Translations under genes and position numbers: made by a program | Assembly (NCBI RefSeq): GCF_022678625.1 | Contig: NZ_JALBYQ010000004.1 | Span: 372,001 to 436,000 of the forward strand | DNA length: 64,000 bases | From: Aliiroseovarius subalbicans | Lineage (GTDB): Bacteria; Pseudomonadota; Alphaproteobacteria; Rhodobacterales; Rhodobacteraceae | Direction: 5' to 3' | Part shown: in pieces, positions 1 through 11,447 of the stretch | How positions within the stretch are numbered: the first letter of the stretch is position 1 | Layout of the letters: each line of letters opens with the position of its first letter | Notes under the pieces: model-generated | The model's input: the letters and a program-made list of their open reading frames with translations, nothing else | Database searches by the model: none | What the model was told of the DNA's origin: nothing

Positions 1-444
1 GAGTTCTTCGGCAAGATGCGGGCAGTTCTGGCGGACCGCGAGGGCGTGCGCATCGTCGGCGACCGCTTCGTGTTTTCCTCCGAAGTTCTATTTGAACCGG
101 GGCAGGCCACGCTCGCCCCGGAAGGTCGCGCGCAAATCGCCAAGGTCGCCACGCTTTTGTCCGAGGTCGCCGATCAGATTCCGCCGGAGGTCGACTGGAT
201 CATCCGCGTGGATGGCCACACTGACAACCTGCCGCTGTCGGGCACTGGAGAATTTCGCAACAATTGGGAATTGTCGCAGGGACGGGCCCTGTCGGTGGTG
301 GAATACATGACCAGCGCGTTGGGCTTTCCACCGACGCGCCTGGCCGCGACCGGGTTCGGGGAATACCAGCCGGTCAACGCGGCCGACACCCCCGCCGCGC
401 GGGCGCAGAACCGGCGGATCGAGTTGAAACTGACCGAACGCTAA
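1..444 (+). CDS. OmpA-like peptidoglycan-binding protein, 3' part only
   Basis: The reading frame is open from the first base, so the gene starts outside the window. What is visible is an OmpA/MotB C-terminal domain, which binds the peptidoglycan peptide stem (diaminopimelate) in the periplasm. Seen: the opening strand with FEPGQATLAP, the VDGHTDNLPL motif that carries the conserved Asp, NWELSQGRA in the binding helix and a final RRIELKL strand. Proteins of this type in the group usually have an N-terminal membrane helix and coiled coil before this domain, making them MotB-like or general wall anchors; that part is not in view. Its stop overlaps by 4 bp the stop of the convergent M23 peptidase gene, also a wall protein, but on the other strand. 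Confidence 0.85.
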   Translation, partial: EFFGKMRAVLADREGVRIVGDRFVFSSEVLFEPGQATLAPEGRAQIAKVATLLSEVADQIPPEVDWIIRVDGHTDNLPLSGTGEFRNNWELSQGRALSVVEYMTSALGFPPTRLAATGFGEYQPVNAADTPAARAQNRRIELKLTER

Positions 445-1418
445 GGCGCGGCTATCAGCGTTGTGGTGACGGTGATCCGGTCAAGCAAAGCGCCCGCCCG
501 GAAAAGTTCAACATGTCCGGTGTAGTCCCCGGCCATGCGGTTGTCGACATGCAGTTTGCGACCCGTTGCACGCATTGCCTGCGCCTGCGCCTTGTCCAGC
601 GTGATCCTTTTGTCCGAAAAGGTGCCGGCGGGTCCCTCGATCGTCATGTGCAGGACGTCACCTGCGCGACCGCCAAAGAGGTGCCCCCACAGAACCAGGC
701 CCGGGGCATCGGCGGGCAATCGGGGGGCATGCGCCTTGCCGAATTTCACCAGATCATAACCCGGAACGCCGAAGCTGAACCCGGCCTGGATCAACCCACC
801 GGGCACATAGTTGGGCGGGGTTTGCCACAGCTGGTCATCACCCACTTCACCACAAGTGGTAATCGCATCGGTGTTGAACGGGTCGACAACCTGACCCTCG
901 TGACGCACGGACAGGTGCAGGTGCGGAAACTGCGTATTGCCGGACATGCCGGTCAGGCCCAGCTCGGCCCCCATGCCGACGCGCTGGCCTTGCCGGACCG
1001 TGACGCTGCCGTTTTTCAGGTGGCAATATTGGGTTTCCCACCCGCCGCCATGGTCGATGACGACACCATTGCCGCAGTCTTGCCCGTCGGGGAAGTCGGC
1101 AGTTGTGGAAAACCAGCTGTCCGACACACCGTCGCGCGTGCCTTTCACGACACCGGGGGCGGCGGCCAGCACCGCCACGCCGTCCAACGCGTCCATGTGC
1201 GAGGGAAGGGCAAAATCCGTGCCTTTGTGACCGTCATAGGACATCAGGCCGCAGGTGAAATCCGCGGCCCCCGGCCCACCGTCGGCATCGACGAAGTTTT
1301 GGATGAAACAAGTGTCACCAAGGGTGCAATCGATCGGCAGCCCCAGCAAAGGGTCGCGCGCCGCCGCGGGGGACGCGGCGGCGGCAAGGATCACAACGGC
1401 CCAGAGGGCGCGCATCAA
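441..1418 (-). CDS. M23 family (LytM-like) metallopeptidase, exported
   Basis: Predicted periplasmic murein endopeptidase or LytM-type factor of 325 aa. Residues 1-20 form a signal peptide ending in SPAAA. The first zinc motif HxxxD is seen as GHKGTDFA (His64, Asp68), and the HxH motif follows later in FPHLHLSV, so the domain looks catalytically intact. The substrate is probably peptidoglycan cross-links, but this is inferred from the family. The start codon overlaps the stop of clpA by 4 bp (ATGA), so the two genes are translationally coupled. This joins a cytoplasmic unfoldase and an envelope peptidase in one transcript; I know of no shared pathway. Confidence 0.87.
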   Translation of the reverse strand: MMRALWAVVILAAAASPAAARDPLLGLPIDCTLGDTCFIQNFVDADGGPGAADFTCGLMSYDGHKGTDFALPSHMDALDGVAVLAAAPGVVKGTRDGVSDSWFSTTADFPDGQDCGNGVVIDHGGGWETQYCHLKNGSVTVRQGQRVGMGAELGLTGMSGNTQFPHLHLSVRHEGQVVDPFNTDAITTCGEVGDDQLWQTPPNYVPGGLIQAGFSFGVPGYDLVKFGKAHAPRLPADAPGLVLWGHLFGGRAGDVLHMTIEGPAGTFSDKRITLDKAQAQAMRATGRKLHVDNRMAGDYTGHVELFRAGALLDRITVTTTLIAAP

Positions 1419-3736
1419 TCGGCTGTCAGAAGCGGCGGTTTTTTCTTCGATGCGATCCGGGTCTTTTCGGGCTCTTCAATGCGCAGGTCCAGCTCGCCAG
1501 CCTTCACGCCGACCTTGACCACGCCGCCCTTGGCGAGTTTGCCAAACAGCAGCTCCTCGGCCAGCGGTTTCTTGATATGCTCCTGGATCACGCGGCCCAG
1601 CGGGCGGGCGCCCATCTTGCTGTCATACCCTCTGTCGGCGATCCATTCCGCCGCCGCGCGGGTCAGTTCGATATGCACGCCACGGTCCAACAACTGGGCC
1701 TCAAGCTGCAGCACGAATTTCTCGACGACCTGCAAGATCACCTCTTTGCCAAGCGGTGCAAAGCTGATCACCGCATCCAGACGGTTGCGGAATTCCGGCG
1801 TGAAGGTCCGTTCGATCGCGGCCGTGTCTTCGCCCTCGCGCCGATCGCGGCCAAAGCCGATCGCCTCTTTCGCCTGCTCGGCAGCACCTGCGTTCGAGGT
1901 CATGATCAGAACCACGTTGCGGAAGCTGACGGTGCGCCCGTTGTGGTCGGTCAACTCGCCGTGGTCCATCACCTGCAACAGGATGTTGAACACATCCGGG
2001 TGCGCCTTTTCGATCTCGTCCAGCAGCAGCACGCAATGCGGGTGCTGGTCGACGCCATCGGTCAGCAAACCGCCCTGGTCAAAGCCGACATAGCCGGGGG
2101 GCGCGCCGATCAGGCGCGAGACAGCGTGTTTCTCCATGTATTCCGACATGTCAAAGCGCAGAAGCTCGACGCCCAGATTGTCCGACAGCTGCTTGGCGAC
2201 TTCGGTCTTGCCAACGCCGGTGGGGCCAGCAAACAGGTAGTTGCCGATCGGCTTTTCCGGTTCGCGCAGGCCCGCACGGGCCAGTTTGATGGCCGAGGAC
2301 AGCGCCTCGATCGCCTTGTCCTGACCGAAGACGACGCGTTTGAGCGCCTTTTCAAGGTCACGCAAGGTTTCGGCATCATCCTTCGACACGGATTTCGGCG
2401 GGATGCGGGCGATCTTGGCCACGACAGCCTCGATTTCCTTCTGGCCGATGCTTTTGCGCCGTTTCGACGCGACCACCAGGTGCTGTGCGGCGCCCGCTTC
2501 GTCGATCACGTCGATCGCCTTATCGGGCAGCTTGCGGTCGTTGATGTACCGGTCCGACAGCTCCACCGCCGACTTGATCGCGTCGCCGGTGTATTTCACG
2601 CCGTGGTGTTCTTCGAAATAGGGTTTCAGCCCCTTCAGGATCTTCACCGCATCATCGACCGAAGGTTCGTTCACGTCGATCTTCTGGAATCGGCGCGACA
2701 GGGCGCGGTCCTTTTCGAAATGCTGGCGGAATTCCTTGTAGGTGGTGGAGCCCATGCAGCGCAGCTTGCCGCCCTGAAGCGCAGGCTTCAAAAGGTTGGA
2801 AGCATCCATTGCCCCGCCGGACGTGGCGCCGGCGCCGATCACGGTGTGGATTTCGTCGATGAACAGCACCGCGTCGGGGTGTTCTTCAAGCTCGGTCATC
2901 ACCGCCTTCAGCCGCTCTTCGAAATCGCCGCGATATCGGGTTCCGGCCAGAAGCGCGCCCATGTCGAGCGAATAGATCGTGGTTTCCGACAGGATCTCGG
3001 GCGTTTCGCCGCGCACGATCCGGTCAGCCAGGCCTTCGGCAATCGCCGTCTTGCCGACACCGGGGTCGCCGACCAGAAGCGGGTTGTTCTTGCGGCGGCG
3101 GCACAGGACCTGGATGCAGCGCTCAACCTCACTGTCGCGACCGATCAGGGGGTCGATATCGCCCTCACGTGCTTTGACGTTCAGGTCAACGCAGTATTTC
3201 GCCAACGCGGTTTCTTTCGCCTCTTCCTCGACATCGTCGATGCCGTCGTCGAACTCGGGCGTGCCCGACACCGGGCGTGCATCGCCAAAGGACGGGTCCT
3301 TGGCCACGCCGTGGGCGATGTAGTTTACCGCGTCATAGCGGGTCATGTCCTGTTCTTGCAGGAAGAAGGCCGCGTTCGATTCGCGTTCTGCAAAAATGGC
3401 GACCAGCACGTTGGCGCCGGTCACTTCGGTGCGGCCTGAGCTTTGCACATGGATCGCAGCGCGTTGGATCACGCGCTGGAACGCGGCGGTCGGCACGCTT
3501 TCCGATCCGTCGATGTCGGTGATCAGCGTCGTCAATTCTTCGTCGACGAATTCGACCAAGGTGGCGCGCAAGGCGTCAAGGTCGACCGAGCACGCTTGCA
3601 TCACGCGGGCGGCGTCGGGTTCGTCGATCAGGGCAAGCAGCAGGTGTTCCAGTGTCGCAAGTTCATGCTTGCGTTCATTGGCCAGCGCGAGCGCCTGGTG
3701 GATGGCTGTTTCCAGCGTTGTCGAAAAGGATGGCAC
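1415..3736 (-). CDS. clpA: ATP-dependent Clp protease ATP-binding subunit ClpA
   Basis: Hexameric AAA+ unfoldase that feeds proteins to ClpP in the cytoplasm; 773 aa, the usual ClpA length. Order of domains: Clp_N double repeat (about 1-140), AAA-1 with Walker A GDPGVGKT near residue 220 and the sensor segment FIDEIHT, then AAA-2 with GPTGVGKT near 503 and [12 protein letters not shown]. The ClpP-binding loop is seen as AIGFGRD. The spacer between the AAA modules lacks the long ClpB coiled coil, which separates it from ClpB and ClpC. No clpS is visible upstream within the window. The 136 bp in front contain TTGAAG and AT-rich TTAAAC segments that may be a promoter, but this is not clear. Confidence 0.96.
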   Translation of the reverse strand: MPSFSTTLETAIHQALALANERKHELATLEHLLLALIDEPDAARVMQACSVDLDALRATLVEFVDEELTTLITDIDGSESVPTAAFQRVIQRAAIHVQSSGRTEVTGANVLVAIFAERESNAAFFLQEQDMTRYDAVNYIAHGVAKDPSFGDARPVSGTPEFDDGIDDVEEEAKETALAKYCVDLNVKAREGDIDPLIGRDSEVERCIQVLCRRRKNNPLLVGDPGVGKTAIAEGLADRIVRGETPEILSETTIYSLDMGALLAGTRYRGDFEERLKAVMTELEEHPDAVLFIDEIHTVIGAGATSGGAMDASNLLKPALQGGKLRCMGSTTYKEFRQHFEKDRALSRRFQKIDVNEPSVDDAVKILKGLKPYFEEHHGVKYTGDAIKSAVELSDRYINDRKLPDKAIDVIDEAGAAQHLVVASKRRKSIGQKEIEAVVAKIARIPPKSVSKDDAETLRDLEKALKRVVFGQDKAIEALSSAIKLARAGLREPEKPIGNYLFAGPTGVGKTEVAKQLSDNLGVELLRFDMSEYMEKHAVSRLIGAPPGYVGFDQGGLLTDGVDQHPHCVLLLDEIEKAHPDVFNILLQVMDHGELTDHNGRTVSFRNVVLIMTSNAGAAEQAKEAIGFGRDRREGEDTAAIERTFTPEFRNRLDAVISFAPLGKEVILQVVEKFVLQLEAQLLDRGVHIELTRAAAEWIADRGYDSKMGARPLGRVIQEHIKKPLAEELLFGKLAKGGVVKVGVKAGELDLRIEEPEKTRIASKKKPPLLTAD

Positions 3737-3872
3737 TTTTCTCGCTCCTCGTTCATGGGTCGCGCAGGGTGGGTCTGCTGCAACCGTGGCCTCATATGTT
3801 TAAGGTTCGGTTTTCCGGGCGGTTCTTCAAGCCCTTTTTGGTCAATTTTCACTCACGTTGCCCGGAGCGGGA

Positions 3873-4640
3873 CTAAAACCGGTCCTTTCTGGCGCGAATT
3901 TCGGCAAAGACGGCGGTGTCTGTCGCGTCTGACATGCCCAGGCTTGCCTTCATCTTTGGCAAATGGGCGCGCAGAAACGGGTTGGTGGCCTTTTCCAGCG
4001 ACAAAAGCGACGGCACCGTGGCCTTGGAGGCGGCGCGGGCCACCTCGATATCGCGTGCGCGCTGTATCAGGGCTGGGTTGTCAGGGTCTACACTCAGGGC
4101 AAATCGCGCATTCGCCGCGGTGTATTCGTGTCCGGAACAGACTTGGGTATCGTCGGGCAGGGATGCAAGGGCTGACAGTGAATGCCGCATCTGCGTCGGG
4201 GTGCCTTCGAACAGGCGGCCACATCCCAGTGCCATCAGGCTGTCGCCGGTAAACACTGCACGGGCGTCGGGGATGTGAAAGGCGATGTGGCCCACGGTGT
4301 GCCCCGACACGTCCAGCACATCCACCTGGTGTCCGGCGAAGTCGAAGCTGTCGCCATCGCCCAGTTCCAGGTCCAGCGGTGGCAGGCGATGCGCGTCCGC
4401 GGCGGCCCCGATCACCTTGGCGCCGGTTTCTTTGCGCAGTTCTTCAACCCCATCGATGTGGTCGTCGTGATGGTGGGTGATCAGGATATGCGACAACCGC
4501 CAGCCGCGCTCTTCCAGTTCGGCCTGAATCGGCCAGCTTTCGGGGACGTCTGCAACAGCGGTTTCACCGGTGTCGCTGTCATGCAGCAGGAAGGCGTAAT
4601 TGTCGGCCAGGCAGGGGATGGTGACGAGGGTCAGGGTCAT
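3873..4640 (-). CDS. gloB: Hydroxyacylglutathione hydrolase (glyoxalase II)
   Basis: Splits S-lactoylglutathione into D-lactate and glutathione, the second step of methylglyoxal detoxification. The 255-aa protein has the metallo-beta-lactamase fold signature THHHDDHIDG near residue 56, which binds the two metal ions, plus HTVGH and CSGHEYT for the remaining ligands, and the C-terminal helical domain that binds the glutathione part. Length fits the bacterial enzyme. It is divergent from a DUF938 methyltransferase gene with only 62 bp between the starts, so both promoters must lie in or next to that gap. Confidence 0.95.
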   Translation of the reverse strand: MTLTLVTIPCLADNYAFLLHDSDTGETAVADVPESWPIQAELEERGWRLSHILITHHHDDHIDGVEELRKETGAKVIGAAADAHRLPPLDLELGDGDSFDFAGHQVDVLDVSGHTVGHIAFHIPDARAVFTGDSLMALGCGRLFEGTPTQMRHSLSALASLPDDTQVCSGHEYTAANARFALSVDPDNPALIQRARDIEVARAASKATVPSLLSLEKATNPFLRAHLPKMKASLGMSDATDTAVFAEIRARKDRF

Positions 4641-4702
4641 GGGGGCTCCGTTTCTTTCACCCCACTGTTGCCCATTGGCGCGCGAGCCTCAATAGTGGGG
4701 CC

Positions 4703-5353
4703 ATGAACAAAGCCGGGGAACAACCGCATTCCAATGCGCAGGCAGGGCAGGACGGGCGCATGTTTGCGCCGTCGGCTGCGCGCAATGTCGCGCCGATCAT
4801 TGAAGCGATGACGCCTTTCCTGCCCGATACGGGCTATGCCTTGGAACTGGCCAGCGGCACAGGCGAACATGTGATCGCCTTTGCGGACGCTTTTCCCGAG
4901 ATTGTCTGGCAGCCGACCGATATTCAGGTCGACCGCCTGATCAGCATCGACGCCTGGCGCGCTGTGGCAGGCGCACAGAACATGCGCATGGCGCAGATGC
5001 TCAATGCCGCGCGCGACGACTGGCAGGCGGGGGCGTTTGACGTGGTGGTGACGGTGAACCTGCTGCACCTGATCGCAAAGACCGAGGCACAGAACGTGAT
5101 CCGGGGCGTGGCGCGGGCCTTGCAACCCGGTGGGCGGTGGCTGGTTTACGGCCCGTTTCGCAGTGACGGCGGGTTCCGTAGCGATGGCGACATGGCGTTT
5201 GACGCCAGCCTGCGCGGGCATGACAGCGCGATCGGCTATAAGGACATTGAATGGGTTCAGTCTGAACTGGAGGCGGCTGGTCTTGCGCGCGTGGCTCTGG
5301 TTGAGATGCCGGCCAACAACCTGATTCTGGTGGCCCAGGCCCCCGTGACATGA
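4703..5353 (+). CDS. DUF938 family SAM-dependent methyltransferase-like protein
   Basis: A 216-aa protein with the DUF938 signature: an N-terminal RMFAPSAARN segment, then the class I methyltransferase motif I as LELASGTGEH (about residues 47-56) and motif IV as VTVNLLHLI. The methyl acceptor is unknown for this family. It lies between gloB and a second methyltransferase gene, which starts 70 bp downstream on the same strand. The start ATG is the first in the frame and follows the gloB promoter gap. Confidence 0.85.
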   Translation: MNKAGEQPHSNAQAGQDGRMFAPSAARNVAPIIEAMTPFLPDTGYALELASGTGEHVIAFADAFPEIVWQPTDIQVDRLISIDAWRAVAGAQNMRMAQMLNAARDDWQAGAFDVVVTVNLLHLIAKTEAQNVIRGVARALQPGGRWLVYGPFRSDGGFRSDGDMAFDASLRGHDSAIGYKDIEWVQSELEAAGLARVALVEMPANNLILVAQAPVT

Positions 5354-5423
5354 TGTGACGTGACGGGTGATGGACCTTTTGCCCGGATGCAGTAGTCTTT
5401 CCTGAAAAGGGACCCGGAACCAC

Positions 5424-6176
5424 ATGCATCTGGACGTGCAGGATCTTCGTAACTTCTATTACCGCAGCACGCTGGGTCGTGCGGCGCAGAAAGCGGTGCG
5501 CGATCAGGTGAAACAATTCTGGCCCGAGGCGAAGGGGCAGACCGTCGCCGGTTTCGGGTTTGCCGTGCCGCTGCTGCGCCCCTATCTGGGGCAGGCGCGG
5601 CGGGTGATCGGCCTGATGCCGGCACCGCAGGGGGTGATGCCCTGGCCGCCGGGGCGGCCGAATGTTTCGGCCCTGGTCGAAGATACGCTGTGGCCGCTGG
5701 ATACCGGGATCGTCGACAAGCTGGTGCTGATGCACGGGCTTGAGACGTCCGAGACCCCTTCGATCCTTCTGGACGAATGTTACCGCGTGCTGGGGCCGGG
5801 GGGGCGGGCGCTTTTCATCGTGCCGAACCGGGCCGGGCTGTGGTCGCGATCAGATGCGACGCCGTTTGGATACGGGCGGCCCTACAGCTCGGGGCAGTTG
5901 GAGCAGCAGCTGAAAGAACATGGTTTCATCACGGAACGTCAGGTCTCGGCGCTGTATCAGCCGCCGTCGTCAAAGCGATTCTGGCTGAAAACCGGCCCAA
6001 TGTGGGAACGCATCGGCACCCGCACCCCGATCGTGATGGCAGGCGGTGTGATTCTGATTGAGGCGACGAAACAGATTCCCGCCCCGCGCCGCCCCGGTCT
6101 GGCGCAGGCGGTGAAACGGCCGCTCAGGGTGTTGGACGGTCTGGGCCAACCGGTGCCAAAACCGGTCGGCGGGTAG
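5424..6176 (+). CDS. Class I SAM-dependent methyltransferase
   Basis: A 250-aa methyltransferase-domain protein. The core looks like a Methyltransf_11 fold: [13 protein letters not shown] stands where the SAM-binding glycine loop is expected, VLMHGLETS fits motif IV and [17 protein letters not shown] the post-core strand. The N-terminus ([19 protein letters not shown]) is typical of a protein found beside gloB in many alphaproteobacteria. The substrate is unknown. The C-terminal 30 residues are basic and proline-rich. The last gene before the F1-ATPase leader; I see no strong terminator after it. Confidence 0.85.
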   Translation: MHLDVQDLRNFYYRSTLGRAAQKAVRDQVKQFWPEAKGQTVAGFGFAVPLLRPYLGQARRVIGLMPAPQGVMPWPPGRPNVSALVEDTLWPLDTGIVDKLVLMHGLETSETPSILLDECYRVLGPGGRALFIVPNRAGLWSRSDATPFGYGRPYSSGQLEQQLKEHGFITERQVSALYQPPSSKRFWLKTGPMWERIGTRTPIVMAGGVILIEATKQIPAPRRPGLAQAVKRPLRVLDGLGQPVPKPVGG

Positions 6177-6210
6177 GTTCGGCTGGGAGAATGGGTAAAT
6201 CGGTATGCGA

Positions 6211-6239
6211 TTGCATGCAAAAAGAATCAAAGCGATTCT
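6211..6239. repeat. Two adjacent palindromes in the atp leader
   Basis: TTGCATGCAA is a perfect 10-bp palindrome. Two bases later comes a perfect 6-bp inverted repeat AGAATC / GATTCT with a 5-base spacer. They may be operator half-sites for a dimeric regulator or the end of the preceding transcript; there is no T-run, so a terminator is unlikely. Confidence 0.5.
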
Positions 6240-6321
6240 GTGCCTGGAAAGGGCATTATTTCCCACGGGGAAAGGGGCATACGGTCGCGCCAGCTCAAAG
6301 CGCCTGAAAATAAGGGTCCTA

Positions 6322-6335
6322 TGTTGGCGTTAAAC
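6322..6335. promoter_or_regulatory. LacI-type operator-like sequence upstream of atpH
   Basis: TGTTGGCGTTAAAC is an imperfect palindrome with the central CG typical of LacI-family operators. Its centre (between 6328 and 6329) fits the pattern xTxGC|GyTAw found also upstream of mdh, sdhC and sucC. In Rhodobacter sphaeroides the LacI regulator CceR activates ATP-synthase and TCA genes, so a CceR-type site is plausible. It is the weakest of the four sites. Confidence 0.35.
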
Positions 6336-6479
6336 CTTGGCTAGCCCGTTGCCACATTAAGAATGCTCTGCTACACCCCACGCGATTTTGATGAAACGCG
6401 AACATGCGCGGCATCTATAGGCCGCCCCGATCTGTCGATGGCAGATCACGAAGGGGCTAAAGACATCGGAAGGGTGGAC

Positions 6480-7039
6480 GTGTCCGAACCAGTCTCGATC
6501 TCAACGGGTATTGCCCAGCGATATGCCTCGGCCATTTTTGAATTGGCCAAAGAGGGTAAGAAATTGAAAGCGGTCGAGGCGGACGTTGACGCCCTGGACG
6601 CCGCTCTCGCCGAGAGCAGCGACTTTGCTGCCCTGATCTCTTCGCCGGTTGTGACCCGCGAAGAGCAGGGGGCCGCGGTCGCCGCGATTGCCAAGAAAAT
6701 GAAGCTGTCGCCGATGGTGACGAATGCTCTGGCGCTGATGGCCCAGAAGCGTCGCCTGTTCGTGCTTCCGCAACTGACCGCCGCCTTGCGCGACGCGATT
6801 GCCGAAGACAAAGGCGAAGTGACCGCTGACGTGACCGCCGCCAAGGCGATGACGAAGGCGCAACAGGACAAACTGGCCAAGGCGCTGAAGGCGTCCATTG
6901 GCAAGGATGTGAAGATCAAACTGGCCGTTGATGAAAGCCTCATCGGCGGTCTTGTCGTTAAAGTGGGTTCGAAGATGATCGATAGCTCGATCCGCTCGAA
7001 ACTCGACTCCCTGCAGAATTCCATGAAAGAGGTCGGATA

Positions 7040-7040
<1 letters not shown>
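6480..7040 (+). CDS. atpH: F1F0 ATP synthase subunit delta
   Basis: Stalk subunit that joins the F1 head to the b subunits of F0. I choose the GTG at 6480 because it is preceded at the right distance by GGAAGGG and gives 186 aa, the normal length; the product then starts [20 protein letters not shown], which matches the start of OSCP/delta proteins. The C-terminal signature [20 protein letters not shown] is present. First gene of the F1 operon; its stop TAA overlaps the ATG of atpA by one base. Confidence 0.95.
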
Positions 7041-8578
<1,538 letters not shown>

Positions 8579-8592
8579 GGGGGACATAGGCA

Positions 8593-9471
8593 ATGCCTTC
8601 TCTCAAGGACCTTAAAAACAGGATCGAAAGTGTCAAATCGACACGGAAGATCACCAAGGCCATGCAGATGGTGGCCGCCGCAAAACTGCGGCGGGCACAG
8701 GAAGCTGCCGAGGCATCGCGGCCCTATACCGCACGGTTCAATGCCGTGATGGCGGGGCTGGCGGCGTCGGCCGGGGGCGGTGATGCGCCCAAGCTTCTGG
8801 CGGGCACGGGCTCCGATCAGGTTCACCTTCTGGTGGTCATGACGGCGGAACGTGGTCTCTGCGGTGGTTTCAACTCGTCGATCGCCAAGATGGCGCGCGC
8901 CAAAGCCCAGGAGCTTCAGGCTCAGGGCAAGACGGTTAAGATCCTGACCGTCGGCAAGAAAGGCCGCGAGCAGCTGAAGCGCGATTTAGAAGATCTGATG
9001 ATCGACCACGTCGATTTGTCCGAGGTGAAGCGTCTGGGCTACAACCACGCCCAGGGCATCGCCGCGGACCTGATCAACCGCTTCAACGCGGGTGAATTCG
9101 ATGTGGCGACAATGTTCTTCAGCCGCTTTGAAAGCGTGATCAGCCAAGTGCCGACAGCCACGCAGATCATCCCGGCCTCGTATGAAGCCAGCGATGAAGA
9201 CGCCGCAGACAGCGCGACGGTCTATGACTATGAGCCCAGCGAAGAAGGCATTCTGGCAACCCTGCTCCCCAGCGGCGTGGCCACCCAGCTCTTCTCGGCA
9301 CTGCTTGAAAACGGTGCGTCCGAACAGGGTGCGCGGATGTCCGCAATGGACAACGCGACGCGCAACGCGGGCGATATGATCGACAAACTGACCATCGAAT
9401 TCAACCGTTCGCGTCAGGCGGTCATCACCAACGAACTTATCGAAATCATTTCGGGCGCCGAGGCGCTCTAA
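8593..9471 (+). CDS. atpG: F1F0 ATP synthase subunit gamma
   Basis: Central rotor shaft of F1, 292 aa. The N-terminal helix [20 protein letters not shown] and the C-terminal helix with [12 protein letters not shown] and [15 protein letters not shown] form the coiled coil that turns inside the alpha-beta ring. RGLCGGFNS marks the conserved central segment. A GGGGGACA-like ribosome binding site sits in the 14-bp gap after atpA. Confidence 0.97.
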   Translation: MPSLKDLKNRIESVKSTRKITKAMQMVAAAKLRRAQEAAEASRPYTARFNAVMAGLAASAGGGDAPKLLAGTGSDQVHLLVVMTAERGLCGGFNSSIAKMARAKAQELQAQGKTVKILTVGKKGREQLKRDLEDLMIDHVDLSEVKRLGYNHAQGIAADLINRFNAGEFDVATMFFSRFESVISQVPTATQIIPASYEASDEDAADSATVYDYEPSEEGILATLLPSGVATQLFSALLENGASEQGARMSAMDNATRNAGDMIDKLTIEFNRSRQAVITNELIEIISGAEAL

Positions 9472-10914
<1,443 letters not shown>

Positions 10915-10925
10915 AGGAGGCCCTC

Positions 10926-11336
10926 ATGGCTGACACGATGCAATTCGACCTGGTCTCGCCCGAGCGGAGCCTTGCTTCGCTTCAGGCGAGCGCAGTGCAG
11001 CTGCCCGGGGCCGAAGGCGACATGACGGCAATGCCGGATCACGCGCCGACCATCACCACACTGCGGCCGGGCGTTGTGCGCGTCCAGTCGTCGGAAGGGG
11101 ATGCGGAATTCGTGGTCACCGGTGGCTTTGCCGAAATCACCGCAACCGGTACTTCGGTTCTGGCCGAGCGTGCGGTTCCGGTGGCTGAGTTTACGCAAGA
11201 TATGCTGAACGACTTCATGTCCGACGCCATCGATGCGCGTGACAACGCGACCCCCGAGATGCTGGACGACCTGGCAAAACGGGCGACCGAGCTGGCCAGC
11301 GTGGCTGCGGATCTGGGACTTTCGGCTAACGCCTGA
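10926..11336 (+). CDS. atpC: F1F0 ATP synthase subunit epsilon
   Basis: Rotor and inhibitory subunit, 136 aa. The N-terminal beta-sandwich domain (about 1-85) is clear: FDLVSPERSL, GAEGDMTAMPDHAPTI and FVVTGGFAEI. The C-terminal helix hairpin follows but is alanine-rich and short. Preceded by AAAGGAGG 6 bases before the ATG. Last gene of the operon; a rho-independent terminator follows. The F0 genes (atpIBEF) are not here, as usual in Rhodobacterales, where F1 and F0 are separate operons. Confidence 0.95.
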   Translation: MADTMQFDLVSPERSLASLQASAVQLPGAEGDMTAMPDHAPTITTLRPGVVRVQSSEGDAEFVVTGGFAEITATGTSVLAERAVPVAEFTQDMLNDFMSDAIDARDNATPEMLDDLAKRATELASVAADLGLSANA

Positions 11337-11360
11337 GCCTGACCGCGCAAGACAATTGAG

Positions 11361-11389
11361 AAAGCCTCGCCCAAACGGCGGGGCTTTTT
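11361..11389 (+). terminator. Rho-independent terminator of the atpHAGDC operon
   Basis: The stem AAAGCCTCGCC / GGCGGGGCTTT closes a short CAAAC-type loop and runs into TTTTTC. It lies 24 bases after atpC and ends the F1 operon. Confidence 0.85.
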
Positions 11390-11447
11390 CGTTTGCAGCG
11401 GTCGCGCGTTCGGGCCACTTAGGGCACGTAACGACGTGGAACGCGAC

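Larger units (their letters stand above)
6177..6479. other. Leader region upstream of the F1-ATPase operon
   Basis: About 300 bases without a gene. It holds two close palindromes, TTGCATGCAA at 6211-6220 and AGAATC-AAAGC-GATTCT at 6223-6239, and a LacI-type near-palindrome at 6322-6335 described separately. An in-frame ATG occurs at 6363 upstream of atpH, but the encoded 39 residues do not look like AtpH, and a ribosome binding site (GGAAGGG) lies just before the GTG at 6480. The promoter must be within this stretch. Confidence 0.6.

Noticed and set aside
264-3439. Long open frames on the plus strand opposite the M23 peptidase gene and clpA.
   Set aside because: They are mirror images of real genes in GC-rich DNA, with arginine- and histidine-rich low-complexity translations and no domains.
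6363-6479. Upstream ATG extending atpH by 39 residues.
   Set aside because: The extension does not resemble AtpH, and the GTG at 6480 has a good ribosome site and gives the standard 186 aa.
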